Below, one piece after another: positions 8,601 through 17,240 of a stretch of DNA of 39,890 nt. Made by a program: the position numbers and the translations under genes. The DNA is from GH45 sp046704385 (GTDB taxonomy: Bacteria > Bacteroidota > Bacteroidia > Bacteroidales > SZUA-534), in assembly GCA_046704385.1 (NCBI GenBank), contig JBJKSB010000056.1, positions 1-39,890 on the forward strand, given 5' to 3'. Below the pieces are notes generated by a model. That model saw only the letters and a list, made by a program, of their open reading frames with translations, made no database searches and was not told the DNA's origin. How positions within the stretch are numbered: position 1 is the stretch's first letter; each line of letters starts with the position of its first letter.

Positions 8601-9032
8601 ATGATTGAACAGCATTCACATAACAAATGTAAAATTACCATTGTTAATAAGCTTGACGAGATTAGGGGCGTTGCCAACACCATTGATCAGTTGGCCCTTA
8701 ACTGGGAGTTTGAACCCAAATTTGCAAATCAGATAAACCTGGTGGTCGAAGAAGTTATTTCCAATATTATGTTTTATGCCTATCCCGATTCGGAGAATCA
8801 TGAAATTAATATTGAATTGCAAAACAGGGAAAATGACTTAAGTATAAAAATTATTGACGATGGTGTTATTTTCAACTTATTGGAAACTGATCATGATGTG
8901 GATACACAATCGCCGGTTGAGGACCGCAAGGTTGGGGGCTTAGGTATCCATATTCTTAAATCGCTGGTTGATACCATTGATTATGAGCGCATTAACCGGT
9001 TTAATGTATTGACTATAACTAAAATGTATTAA
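8601..9032 (+). CDS. RsbW/SpoIIAB-like serine kinase (HATPase_c anti-sigma-type)
   Basis: This 143-residue GHKL-fold protein has the N-box E-E-V-I-S-N-I-M-F-Y-A-Y (about 48-59), the G1 box D-D-G-V-I-F-N (about 90) and the G2 box G-G-L-G-I-H-I-L-K-S (about 112). That is the arrangement of RsbW/SpoIIAB kinases, which phosphorylate a STAS partner and hold a sigma factor or other client. It starts one base after the phosphatase stop and is followed 19 bases later by the STAS gene, completing a kinase/phosphatase/antagonist triad. No dedicated sigma-B-type gene is nearby, so the client is unknown. Confidence 0.88.
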   Translation: MIEQHSHNKCKITIVNKLDEIRGVANTIDQLALNWEFEPKFANQINLVVEEVISNIMFYAYPDSENHEINIELQNRENDLSIKIIDDGVIFNLLETDHDVDTQSPVEDRKVGGLGIHILKSLVDTIDYERINRFNVLTITKMY

Positions 9033-9051
9033 TTAAATATAAAACTGAACC

Positions 9052-9390
9052 ATGGAATTATCAATTAAAAAAAATGAAAAGTGCACTGTTGTTGAAATAA
9101 AAGGCCGGTTGGATACTACCAATTATGCTACTCTCGAAAATAATCTAAACAAGGTAATTGATGAGGGAGAAAAGGCTTTGCTTATTGATTGTATGAACCT
9201 GGATTATGTAAGTAGCAGTGGTTTACGCGTTTTCCTGGTAGCGCTGAAAAAACTAAGCCAGCTCAATGGTAAATTTATTATGTGCAATTTACAGGAGAAC
9301 ATACTGGAAATTTTTGAAATTTCAGGCTTCATCAGTATTTTCCAGGTATATAATTCAAAGGAAGAGGCTTTAAATGCCTGTTTAAATTAG
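9052..9390 (+). CDS. STAS-domain anti-sigma-factor antagonist (RsbV/SpoIIAA-like)
   Basis: This is a 112-residue single STAS domain. The phosphorylation loop reads Y-V-S-S-S-G-L-R-V-F. Aligning it with the D-S-[ST]-G-L of RsbV/SpoIIAA makes Ser55 the likely phosphoacceptor; the usual aspartate before it is a serine (Ser54). It should be phosphorylated by the kinase at 8601-9032, dephosphorylated by the SpoIIE domain encoded at 6386-8599, and in the dephospho form displace the kinase from its client. It is the last gene of the three-gene operon. Confidence 0.9.
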   Translation: MELSIKKNEKCTVVEIKGRLDTTNYATLENNLNKVIDEGEKALLIDCMNLDYVSSSGLRVFLVALKKLSQLNGKFIMCNLQENILEIFEISGFISIFQVYNSKEEALNACLN

Positions 9391-9429
9391 TGGTAGGAAG
9401 AATTAAGAGGTTGCTACTTTCTAAGTCAG

Positions 9430-9625
9430 CCAGCTTAATCATAATGGTTATTCCCTCTCCCCCGATAAATCGGCATCTCTCCTGTGAGAGAACACAGTTT
9501 GCAACGTTGATTGGAAACTGAAACTTTCAAGTTATCTACAAAGTACAAGCTATGTGTTTTTCCCTTTTGGGAAATGCCGACAACTTGTCCCGAACTTGTT
9601 TCGGGAGGCAAAGGGGGAAATGTTG
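9430..9625. repeat. Palindrome-rich intergenic element (MITE/REP-like)
   Basis: Between two convergent genes lie three hairpins: TCTCTC/GAGAGA (9476-9491), TTTCCC/GGGAAA (9559-9574) and TCCCGAA/TTCGGGA (9588-9606). The left side (9450-9482: ATTCCCTCTCCCCCGA then TCGGCATCTC) resembles the reverse complement of the right side (9569-9621: GGGAAATGCCGA, then TCGGGAGGC, then GGGGGAAAT), so the whole block is a rough inverted repeat of about 175 bp. This fits a non-autonomous mobile or REP-like element. A 65-residue frame on the reverse strand inside it looks spurious. Confidence 0.45.
9588..9606. repeat. Dispersed palindrome TCCCGAA-N5-TTCGGGA (perfect copy)
   Basis: Perfect 7-bp arms flank a CTTGT loop. 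It sits between the convergent STAS and ABC transporter genes and could act as a bidirectional terminator. Related copies lie at 4638-4657 and 23764-23783. Confidence 0.55.
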
Positions 9626-9661
9626 GACGCAAAACGAAAATTCCTTAATTTAACTTAAATT

Positions 9662-12600
9662 CTACTGTGAATTATTCTCCCTCTTTTTCCATTTATAAGT
9701 TTCAGAAAATGCGATAATTTTCCGTAAAGTATCGTGCCATAAGGCTATATAAAGGATAATCGACATAAACCAGATTGCCATGATATTGAACCAAACCGTA
9801 TCAATAGTAAAATTACCCAGAATTTTTACCGGAGCATAAAACTGGGCTCTTCCATTTTTACTGGAAGGATTCATATAAACCGGATCTTTTTTACGGATAA
9901 ATCCATTTTTACCCCATACAATTACCTGGTCACCCTGTTTATTTAGCACCCAATCGGCTAACGAAGCATTGTAGTTTTCTTGTTTTAACCGGTAAACACC
10001 CTCCGTACCAATTTTCGAAACCAGGTTGGAATATGCTTTGTCGCTGGCTGCAAAAGCTGTTTTATGATCATTTGCGAAATAGCTTTTAAGAGAATCAAGG
10101 TAGGCGTGGGATTGCCTGCGGGTTTCATCGGTTAGTTTATCCATAGTTAAAAAACGGCCAAAATCATTATTTTGCATTCCCGATTTAAATTCAAGACGCT
10201 GTATTTCTTTTTTCAGGATTTTTAAATCATCCGGGGTTTGATTTGGTTTGAGGTTAAAACTAATGTTTCGCTGGCATTCATCAATTTTGGATGCAATTGA
10301 CGGAATTAAGTAACCGGTTATATAAGCATCGTTTGAAAGTTTTTTATCGTAAGGGTAAAAATATTTTGAGTAAGGATTGTTTTTAAACTGTTCCACTGCC
10401 AGGGCTTCAAAGGTCCATCGCGAAGCCATAAGGTCGCCGACAAACGGAACTTTATCGCGCGACGAAATACTTTTATTCAGGCTGTCGAAAGGAACAATTA
10501 CTCCACTTAAAAGTATTTGCGGAACTAAAATAAAAGGTATTAAAATATAGATATTAACCACAGAATTCAAGCCCGATGACAGGTTTAATCCTACCAGGTT
10601 GGCAAAACATGAAGTTGAAAATAAAATAAGCCAGTAACTCAGGGTCATATGGTGGATTCCAAGAATCAGGTTCCCAACCAGCACATATAACAGGGTTTGA
10701 ATGGCCGACAATACGAACAAAAACAAAACTTTTGAGTTAATGTAACTCATCCGGCTCAGATTCAGGAAGGCTTCACGTTTTATAATTTTCTTATCTTTAA
10801 TAATCTCCTCGGCACTTACCATCATTCCAAAAAACAGGGCTACTATCACACTCATAAATAAATAGGCAACCATATTTTTATTTTGGCCAAAAATATAAGG
10901 ATTATCAACGCTGTATCGGGTGAGATAGCCTAAAATAAAGGCCAGCAGCGGCGCTTCAAGTAAATTAAGCAATATATATTGTTTGTTGGTGAGTTTAATA
11001 AGCAGGTTTCTGAAACTGAAAGTGATAAACTGTTTGAATTTGCCCGGAATGTGGAAATTGTTTTCAGGGAGTTCACTTTTCCTTATAATGGGTTCGAGTT
11101 GGGGTTGTATGCTTTTTCGAAATAATTTGTACCAGTCTTCGGGTAACGAAATCCGTTGGTTGGTTACCTTACCGTGCTTATTAATGGTTTTTGCCTCTGT
11201 AATCTGGAAAAGCTGTTCAGGATTAACATATCCGCAATTCAGGCATTCGGTGTCACTGGGATTTACATAATGACTGGCCGATTTAAAATAAGTTATCGAT
11301 TCAATCGGATTGCCATAATAAATAGGGTAGCCACCTTTATCGAGAATCAGTAATTTGTCAAAAAGTTTAAAAATATTCGACGAAGGCTGGTGGATGTTAA
11401 TCATAACCAACCTGCCTTTTAAAGTTTGTTCCTTTAAAAGCAGCATTACCATTTCCGAATCCATCGACGACAATCCTGATGTGGGTTCATCGGCAAATAA
11501 TACAAAGGGTTCCCGAATAAGTTCAAGTGCAATGTTTAACCGTTTACGCTGTCCGCCACTAATAACTTTATTCAGTGCATTCCCCACAACCAGGTCACGT
11601 ATCCCCATTAAATCGACATCGTTTAATACCTTAAGGATGATGCGTGTAAGTTTATAAGTACTGTAATCGCTATAACACAATCGTGCATTAAAATATAAAT
11701 TTTGAAAAACTGTAAGTTCTTCAATCAATAAGTCGTCCTGGGGAATATAGCCAATTATGGGTTTAATTTTTTCATTCTCAGGGGTAAGGTCATTTCCATT
11801 AAGATAAATATTTCCATGTTGTAAACCCAAAGTACCATTGAGCAAACTTAGCAAGGTAGATTTACCTGCACCACTTCCTCCCATCACCCCGATTAATTCA
11901 CCCGATTCGGCGCTAAAACTAAAGGGTTGAATACCATTTATACTGTTTTTAAATGAAAAGCCAATGTTTTCAGCAGTAAACTGTATGTTGACCTGTTGTT
12001 GTAGGCTTAGCATTTCGGCAGCCACATCGGCATAGTAAATGGGGGCGATTTTTTGATTTTTTATAACTGCACCTGCACTTATTATAAACGACTGGTGAAG
12101 GGGTAAATAATGACCATTCATAAAAAGATCTTCTGTTCCCCGGTATCTGCCTATAAACAGATCAACTGTTTTTAAATGAAGTATCCGTATTTGTCCTTCG
12201 AGTCTTTCACGAATTATAGTTTTCAGGTCGGGCTTACTTTCATCAGTTTTTGCAGCTATTAGTAATAAATCGGAATAATTAATTGTACCACATTCCGGAT
12301 TTGTAATAAATTCAAGAACGTTCTGATATTCTTCATCGGTAAGGTTAAACGATGATTTTATAATCGGGAAGTAAGCAGATTCATAAGTTTCCTGCGTCGA
12401 TTTACTGTCCTTTAAGTCAATGTTTATCTCTTCAATAAATTCAACAAACTTTATAAAAACAATTATTTTGTCTTTCTGCTGTAGTCCTTTATTTATCCGC
12501 TGACATATACCTTTCATCTTATCGACGGTCAGTACTATTTGTTCCTTGTCGTTTTGGTGGTCCAGGGAATGAAAAGAGAAAAGTTCGTCGTAAAGCATTA

Positions 12601-12745
12601 AATACTGTTCTAGTTCTTTACTATTCAGGTATTGCTTTAAATAGGTTTCGATGATAAAGCGAGTATTGTCTGAGAGTCGCCTGTGTCGTGAGGCTGCAAC
12701 AATTGCAAATAATTGCACCAGGGCTATTAAAATGGGTTCCGACAT
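9662..12745 (-). CDS. ABCG-type ABC transporter, fused ATPase and permease, with TerB-like N-terminus
   Basis: A 1027-residue half-transporter with the order ATPase-membrane domain. Residues 1 to about 150 are an alpha-helical region resembling TerB-like domains. A beta-rich linker of unknown family follows (about 185-255), then the nucleotide-binding domain: Walker A G-G-S-G-A-G-K-S-T near 288, signature I-S-G-G-Q-R-K-R near 393, Walker B L-F-A-D-E-P-T near 415, and the H-loop N-I-H-Q-P-S-S. The permease (about 590-785 plus a last helix near 985-1005) has six membrane helices. Between helices 5 and 6 lies a ~190-residue non-membrane insertion, probably periplasmic. The substrate is unknown; ABCG-type proteins usually export lipids or hydrophobic compounds. 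The start is an ATG, 50 bases from the divergent DUF1704 gene, so the two share a promoter region. Confidence 0.88.
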   Translation of the reverse strand: MSEPILIALVQLFAIVAASRHRRLSDNTRFIIETYLKQYLNSKELEQYLMLYDELFSFHSLDHQNDKEQIVLTVDKMKGICQRINKGLQQKDKIIVFIKFVEFIEEINIDLKDSKSTQETYESAYFPIIKSSFNLTDEEYQNVLEFITNPECGTINYSDLLLIAAKTDESKPDLKTIIRERLEGQIRILHLKTVDLFIGRYRGTEDLFMNGHYLPLHQSFIISAGAVIKNQKIAPIYYADVAAEMLSLQQQVNIQFTAENIGFSFKNSINGIQPFSFSAESGELIGVMGGSGAGKSTLLSLLNGTLGLQHGNIYLNGNDLTPENEKIKPIIGYIPQDDLLIEELTVFQNLYFNARLCYSDYSTYKLTRIILKVLNDVDLMGIRDLVVGNALNKVISGGQRKRLNIALELIREPFVLFADEPTSGLSSMDSEMVMLLLKEQTLKGRLVMINIHQPSSNIFKLFDKLLILDKGGYPIYYGNPIESITYFKSASHYVNPSDTECLNCGYVNPEQLFQITEAKTINKHGKVTNQRISLPEDWYKLFRKSIQPQLEPIIRKSELPENNFHIPGKFKQFITFSFRNLLIKLTNKQYILLNLLEAPLLAFILGYLTRYSVDNPYIFGQNKNMVAYLFMSVIVALFFGMMVSAEEIIKDKKIIKREAFLNLSRMSYINSKVLFLFVLSAIQTLLYVLVGNLILGIHHMTLSYWLILFSTSCFANLVGLNLSSGLNSVVNIYILIPFILVPQILLSGVIVPFDSLNKSISSRDKVPFVGDLMASRWTFEALAVEQFKNNPYSKYFYPYDKKLSNDAYITGYLIPSIASKIDECQRNISFNLKPNQTPDDLKILKKEIQRLEFKSGMQNNDFGRFLTMDKLTDETRRQSHAYLDSLKSYFANDHKTAFAASDKAYSNLVSKIGTEGVYRLKQENYNASLADWVLNKQGDQVIVWGKNGFIRKKDPVYMNPSSKNGRAQFYAPVKILGNFTIDTVWFNIMAIWFMSIILYIALWHDTLRKIIAFSETYKWKKRENNSQ

Positions 12746-12795
12746 AGTTGTTATTTTCCGAAATTTACGATATTGTGATTTAATTTAAAAAGAAT

Positions 12796-14787
12796 ATGCG
12801 AAAACTCACAGTTGATGAAATTCTTTTAAAGATATCGCGATCGGAACATTTTGAAACGGTTTCTATCGATGATTCCTTTTACCTGAAAATTGACGAATAT
12901 ACTCCCTTTGCATGTTTTGCCATCCATAACGGACATGCCATGCGGGCAAGCTTACTGGATAACTGTCTGCTTGATGATTATGAACGCTGGTACGAAGAGG
13001 ATCCGCGAACTGCTGATTTTATTGAATCGATGCCCATTGTTATTAAGGTATTGGATTCAAGGTATGAATATGATCTTAACCGGGAAATTAGCGAAGCTGT
13101 TTACGAAACGGCCTGGGGCAAAAAGGTTTGGAAGCACCCCTTATCAGAAAATGAAAAACAAATAAGTTTACATAAGTATCAGAATTTCTATATCGTTATT
13201 CATGCACTTATTGAAAAGCTGGAATCAAGGTTTAATAATGCTTTGGTATTTGATATTCACTCGTATAATTTCAAACGTATCAATCGCGAAACCCCGGTTT
13301 TTAACTTCGGATCGACCCTGATCAATAAAAAACAATATGGCTCAACTATTAATCATTGGTTAAAAGAACTGGGCAAAATTAAATTGCCTGATATCGAGAT
13401 TAAAGTAGCTGAAAACGATGTTTTCAAAGAGGGGTACATGGCAGAATGCCTTTATGCAAAGCACAAGAATATTCTTGTTTTTTCAACCGAAATAAAAAAA
13501 GTATTTTGTAATGAAGATACAGGCGAAGAATACCCTTTTATTATTGATTCACTGTCGAAGCAGCTCAAAAAGGCTATTGTAAGCACCTCGGCAAGTTTTG
13601 CGCGAAAAAATACTCCTTTAACAGTTGTTAAAAGTAATTCGCTGCTTTCATCGGAACTGAATAAAAACATCCTCAATCTTGATAAAAAGCTTTTTAAACT
13701 GGCAACAACTTTTGAGATCCTGGGTCATGTTAATCCTGTGAATATTGAACAGGCAAAAAAAGATTTCCTGAAAAATAAGTTTCGGGTTAACCCACAGTTC
13801 AAATACAGGCAACTGGCCATCAATCCTTTTGAGTTTAAACGAAAAATTTACGATTTGCCGGTGGAACAAATTCATGATATTTCGCTTCGAACTATGTACC
13901 AGGATGTTATTGACTCATACGCCGATAAAATAAACCTGATTGCATCAATTGGTACGGATGAGTTCTTATATAATTCGTTGCGGTATTTTGGTGAACCCAG
14001 CAAAAGCGATATTAAAAATGCTGAATTTTTATTACACACATCCTCCCGGATTGATGGTTACTTACCAGGTGAATTAAATGCAACCAGGGTAAAAGAATTT
14101 TTTACGCAGGTAATCGCTAAATATGGTTTTACCTGTAAAATTGAGATAACGAACCAGGTTATTTCAAAAGTGGTAATATTAAATAATAAAAAAACCATAA
14201 GAATACGAAAAGATGCCATCTTCTCTGAAAAATCAATGAAAGCTTTATCGGAGCACGAGATTGGGGTACATATGGTTACTTCGGTTAATTCGAGGTTGCA
14301 ACCTTTGCAGATTTTCAGATTAGGTTTGCCTGTAAACACGCATACCCAGGAAGGTTTGGCTATTTTAAGTGAGCATTTGTCAGGAAATATGGATATTGCC
14401 CGCCTGAAAATACTGGCCTTAAGAGTTTTGGCAATTAATAAACTGATGCAGGGCGAAAGCTTTTCCAACACTTTTTCGTTTTTAATGGATACCGGAGAAT
14501 TAACTGAAATTCAGGCATTTTATCTTACTGCAAGGATTTACAGGGGTGGGGGCTTTACCAAGGATTACCTTTATTTAAGAGGCTTTCGCGATATTTTGAA
14601 ATTGTATAATGAAAAGGTAAACCTGGAAAATCTGTTGGTGGGAAAAACTTCAGTTAAATACCTGGCTACGATTAATGAGTTGATAGAAAGAAAATTAATT
14701 CTTCCGCCTAAATACAAGACATGGTCGTTTTTAAATCCGGTTGAACCTAATCCGGTTGTAAATTACATACTTGAGGGGCTTACCTGA
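12796..14787 (+). CDS. N-formylglutamate-amidohydrolase-like + DUF1704 (QEGLA/HExxxH metallopeptidase) fusion
   Basis: This 663-residue protein combines two hydrolase-like domains. The N-terminal part (about 1-260) resembles N-formylglutamate amidohydrolase: I-H-N-G-H at 43-47, Y-D-L-N-R near 97, and F-D-I-H-S-Y-N near 153. The C-terminal part (about 300-663) is DUF1704, annotated in databases as 'flavohemoglobin expression-modulating QEGLA motif protein': Q-E-G-L-A at 518-522 and a metal-binding HEIGVH (H-E-x-x-x-H) at 487-492. The eukaryotic DUF1704 proteins MATCAP/TMCP are zinc carboxypeptidases using the same HExxxH plus a downstream glutamate, so an intact peptidase is plausible here. 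No signal peptide is seen, so it is cytoplasmic. The name about flavohemoglobin comes from old phenotype data and should not be taken as function. Confidence 0.85.
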   Translation: MRKLTVDEILLKISRSEHFETVSIDDSFYLKIDEYTPFACFAIHNGHAMRASLLDNCLLDDYERWYEEDPRTADFIESMPIVIKVLDSRYEYDLNREISEAVYETAWGKKVWKHPLSENEKQISLHKYQNFYIVIHALIEKLESRFNNALVFDIHSYNFKRINRETPVFNFGSTLINKKQYGSTINHWLKELGKIKLPDIEIKVAENDVFKEGYMAECLYAKHKNILVFSTEIKKVFCNEDTGEEYPFIIDSLSKQLKKAIVSTSASFARKNTPLTVVKSNSLLSSELNKNILNLDKKLFKLATTFEILGHVNPVNIEQAKKDFLKNKFRVNPQFKYRQLAINPFEFKRKIYDLPVEQIHDISLRTMYQDVIDSYADKINLIASIGTDEFLYNSLRYFGEPSKSDIKNAEFLLHTSSRIDGYLPGELNATRVKEFFTQVIAKYGFTCKIEITNQVISKVVILNNKKTIRIRKDAIFSEKSMKALSEHEIGVHMVTSVNSRLQPLQIFRLGLPVNTHTQEGLAILSEHLSGNMDIARLKILALRVLAINKLMQGESFSNTFSFLMDTGELTEIQAFYLTARIYRGGGFTKDYLYLRGFRDILKLYNEKVNLENLLVGKTSVKYLATINELIERKLILPPKYKTWSFLNPVEPNPVVNYILEGLT

Positions 14788-14847
14788 CCGGTTGCTTACC
14801 ATACGATTCTGATAATATGATCCGGCAGGAATTATTTTTTTGATTTC

Positions 14848-14878
14848 TTTGTTGCTCAGTAAAACACTATTAACTTTA
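14848..14878 (+). promoter_or_regulatory. Bacteroidota promoter TTTG-N19-TAACTTTA
   Basis: The -33 box TTTG (14848-14851) and the -7 box TAACTTTA (14871-14878, seven of eight matches to TAnnTTTG) have the classic 19-base spacing. The GTG start of the downstream phosphatase gene is 48 bases further on. Confidence 0.55.
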
Positions 14879-14926
14879 TAGCCATCAAGTAAATTCTTTA
14901 TTTGATCAGGATTGAATTAAAATTGG

Positions 14927-17158
14927 GTGAAACATAATTTCTTAAAAATAACAGGGTTTTTGGTACTCTACTTTGTTGTAAGCATTCAGCTAATGGCAGC
15001 TGATGTTAGTGTTAACAAGGGAATTCTTGATTTAAGAGGGAAAGATCTTGATAAAATCAAAGAAATAGAATTTAATGGAGACTGGGAATTTTACTGGAAT
15101 CAATTGCTAGGGCCTTCCGATTTTAAAAAATACCATTCAGATACCATAAAATATATTCATGTTCCTTCAGTTTGGACCAGTTATAAAATTGACAATAAAA
15201 AATTGCCGGCATTTGGTTGTGCTACTTACCGTATGCAAATACTGGTTGATAGCACAATCAGGACACTTGCCTTCAAATTAGGTGGAATGGGTACCGCCTG
15301 CCGTTTATATGTTGACGGTAAAATGATATATAAAGCCGGAGAGGTTAGTAAAACCAAGAATGGTGCGATCCCTGGTTATGAGCCCGGTGTTTTGGAATTT
15401 CGACACAAAACCGATACTGTTGAAGTTATTTTTCAGGTTTCAAATTTTAATTATTCGAAAGGGGGCATTTGGAATAATTTTAACAAATTGGGCAAGCCAA
15501 AGTATATGTATAAATCATGGGACCGTACAACTCATTTCTCGCTTTTGCTTATCGGCTGTTTCCTTATATTTGCTTTTTATCACCTCGGTTTGTATTTTTT
15601 AAATCGTAATTTCAGGTACACCCTTTATTTTAGCCTGTTTTGCATCGATATTATATTCCGGGCTCTGGTTGTCAACGGTATTTACCTGATTTACCTTTTC
15701 CCGAATTTTAGTTGGAATACACTAATTAAAATTGAATATTTCACCTTAATTGGGGGGACAATTACTTTTTCATTATTCATTTACAAATTTTTTATTGAGG
15801 AATACTCCACTAATTTTTTAAAGCTGATAATAGCTACCAGTACCATTTTGGGTACAGTAATTTTATTTTCAGAACCTGCTTTTTTTACCCGATATTTAAT
15901 TATTTATCAGCTAAATATAATACTTGCTTCTGTTTATATTGTTATTACTGTTGTTCGTGCAGTTTTAAATAAAAAGAACTCAGCCCTGATTTTACTTATC
16001 GGTTTTATTTTCCTATTGACCTGTATTGTCAACGATATTTTATATACAAACAAATTGATTGATACCATGTATCTGACATCAATCGGTTTATTGATATTTA
16101 TATTTTCGCAAGGATACATGTTGGCAAGCCATTTTTCATCTTTATATCTCAAAGCCGACCAACTGGCACAGCGACTTGAGACCACCAATATTAACCTTGA
16201 AAAACTTGTTGATAAGCGAACTTCAAAAATACTCGAGCAAAATAAATTGTTGCAGACACAAAGCAGGGAGATTTTACAGAAAAATGAAGAACTTGAACAG
16301 GTGAACGATGAAATAATGGCTCAGCGTGATAATTTAAAATTGCAGAATCAAACTGTAGTTAGCCAGAAAAAGCAAATCACTTCGAGTATTGAATATGCAA
16401 GCCGGATACAGGGTGCCGTGCTTGATAGCGCAAATCTGATAGAGGAAATTTCACCTGAAAACTTTATCCTTTTTCATCCAAAAGACATTGTAAGTGGTGA
16501 TTTTTACTGGTTTAAAAATATTAAGATAGGTGGCAGGGATCTGAAAATTGTTGCTGTGGTCGACTGTACAGGGCATGGGGTTCCGGGAGCCTTTATGAGT
16601 ATTTTGGGGGCATTGTTTTTAAATAATATTACCGGTGAAAAATTGGAGAAAATAGACGCATCGGTTATTTTAAATAAACTTCGGTTAGAGGTTAAACAGC
16701 TCTTTCAGCAGGATTCATCGGGCAATTCCGTTAAGGATGGAATGGATCTTACGCTGGGAATTATTGATACTCAGGAGATGAAGATGTATTTTGCCGGGGC
16801 TCATAATTCTATTTATATCATTCGGAATAAAAATGGACAACCAGCCTCTACCATTGAGGAATACAAGGGCGATAATATGCCAATTGGAATTTATGTGAAA
16901 GAAAAGGAATCATTTACTAATCATGAAATTCCTATTCATAAAGGTGATTTGATTTATTTTTTTACCGATGGATTTTATGACCAGTTTGGCGGAACCCATG
17001 GAGAGAAATTAAAAAAAGTGAATTTTAAGCGGTTGTTATTGGAAAATGCACATCTTCCTCTGGCCAGGCAAAAGCTGATACTTGAACGCAAATTTTTAAG
17101 CTGGATGGGAAATTTTGAGCAAATCGATGATATCACTGTTGTCGGAATCAAAATTTGA
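14927..17158 (+). CDS. 7TMR-DISM-type membrane receptor with SpoIIE (PPM) phosphatase output
   Basis: This 743-residue envelope sensor has an N-terminal signal peptide (F-L-V-L-Y-F-V-V-S-I-Q-L-M-A-A), a periplasmic jelly-roll domain (about 25-185, with G-D-W-E-F-Y-W near the start and F-K-L-G-G-M-G-T-A), seven membrane helices (about 198-405) as in 7TMR-DISM receptors, a long coiled coil (about 410-485), and a SpoIIE/PP2C domain (about 495-743). The phosphatase motifs are S-G-D-F-Y-W, V-D-C-T-G-H-G-V-P-G-A-F-M-S, F-T-D-G-F-Y-D-Q-F-G-G and I-D-D-I-T-V-V. The start is GTG; no in-frame ATG nearby gives a signal peptide. It is the second SpoIIE phosphatase within 11 kb and could act on the STAS protein at 9052, or on another STAS protein elsewhere. 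Confidence 0.9.
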   Translation: MKHNFLKITGFLVLYFVVSIQLMAADVSVNKGILDLRGKDLDKIKEIEFNGDWEFYWNQLLGPSDFKKYHSDTIKYIHVPSVWTSYKIDNKKLPAFGCATYRMQILVDSTIRTLAFKLGGMGTACRLYVDGKMIYKAGEVSKTKNGAIPGYEPGVLEFRHKTDTVEVIFQVSNFNYSKGGIWNNFNKLGKPKYMYKSWDRTTHFSLLLIGCFLIFAFYHLGLYFLNRNFRYTLYFSLFCIDIIFRALVVNGIYLIYLFPNFSWNTLIKIEYFTLIGGTITFSLFIYKFFIEEYSTNFLKLIIATSTILGTVILFSEPAFFTRYLIIYQLNIILASVYIVITVVRAVLNKKNSALILLIGFIFLLTCIVNDILYTNKLIDTMYLTSIGLLIFIFSQGYMLASHFSSLYLKADQLAQRLETTNINLEKLVDKRTSKILEQNKLLQTQSREILQKNEELEQVNDEIMAQRDNLKLQNQTVVSQKKQITSSIEYASRIQGAVLDSANLIEEISPENFILFHPKDIVSGDFYWFKNIKIGGRDLKIVAVVDCTGHGVPGAFMSILGALFLNNITGEKLEKIDASVILNKLRLEVKQLFQQDSSGNSVKDGMDLTLGIIDTQEMKMYFAGAHNSIYIIRNKNGQPASTIEEYKGDNMPIGIYVKEKESFTNHEIPIHKGDLIYFFTDGFYDQFGGTHGEKLKKVNFKRLLLENAHLPLARQKLILERKFLSWMGNFEQIDDITVVGIKI

Positions 17159-17204
17159 TCATCTCTACGTATCTCGAATTATTAATTCTACGGCAATTCA
17201 CAAG

Positions 17205-17220
17205 TATTTTTGTATGTTTG
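17205..17220 (+). promoter_or_regulatory. Two adjacent -7 boxes (TATTTTTG, TATGTTTG) before the ECF sigma gene
   Basis: TATTTTTG (17205-17212) and TATGTTTG (17213-17220) both match TAnnTTTG fully and lie 21-36 bases before the sigma gene start. They suggest that the sigma gene is read by the housekeeping polymerase, unlike the fecR gene, which has an ECF-type promoter. A clear -33 box is not seen. Confidence 0.4.
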
Positions 17221-17240
17221 TGTGATTCAAATTATAAGTA

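Noticed and set aside
9435..9632. 65-residue reverse-strand frame in the palindrome-rich block
   Set aside because: It has no domain, runs through three hairpins and looks like a translated repeat; I treat the DNA as a repeat.
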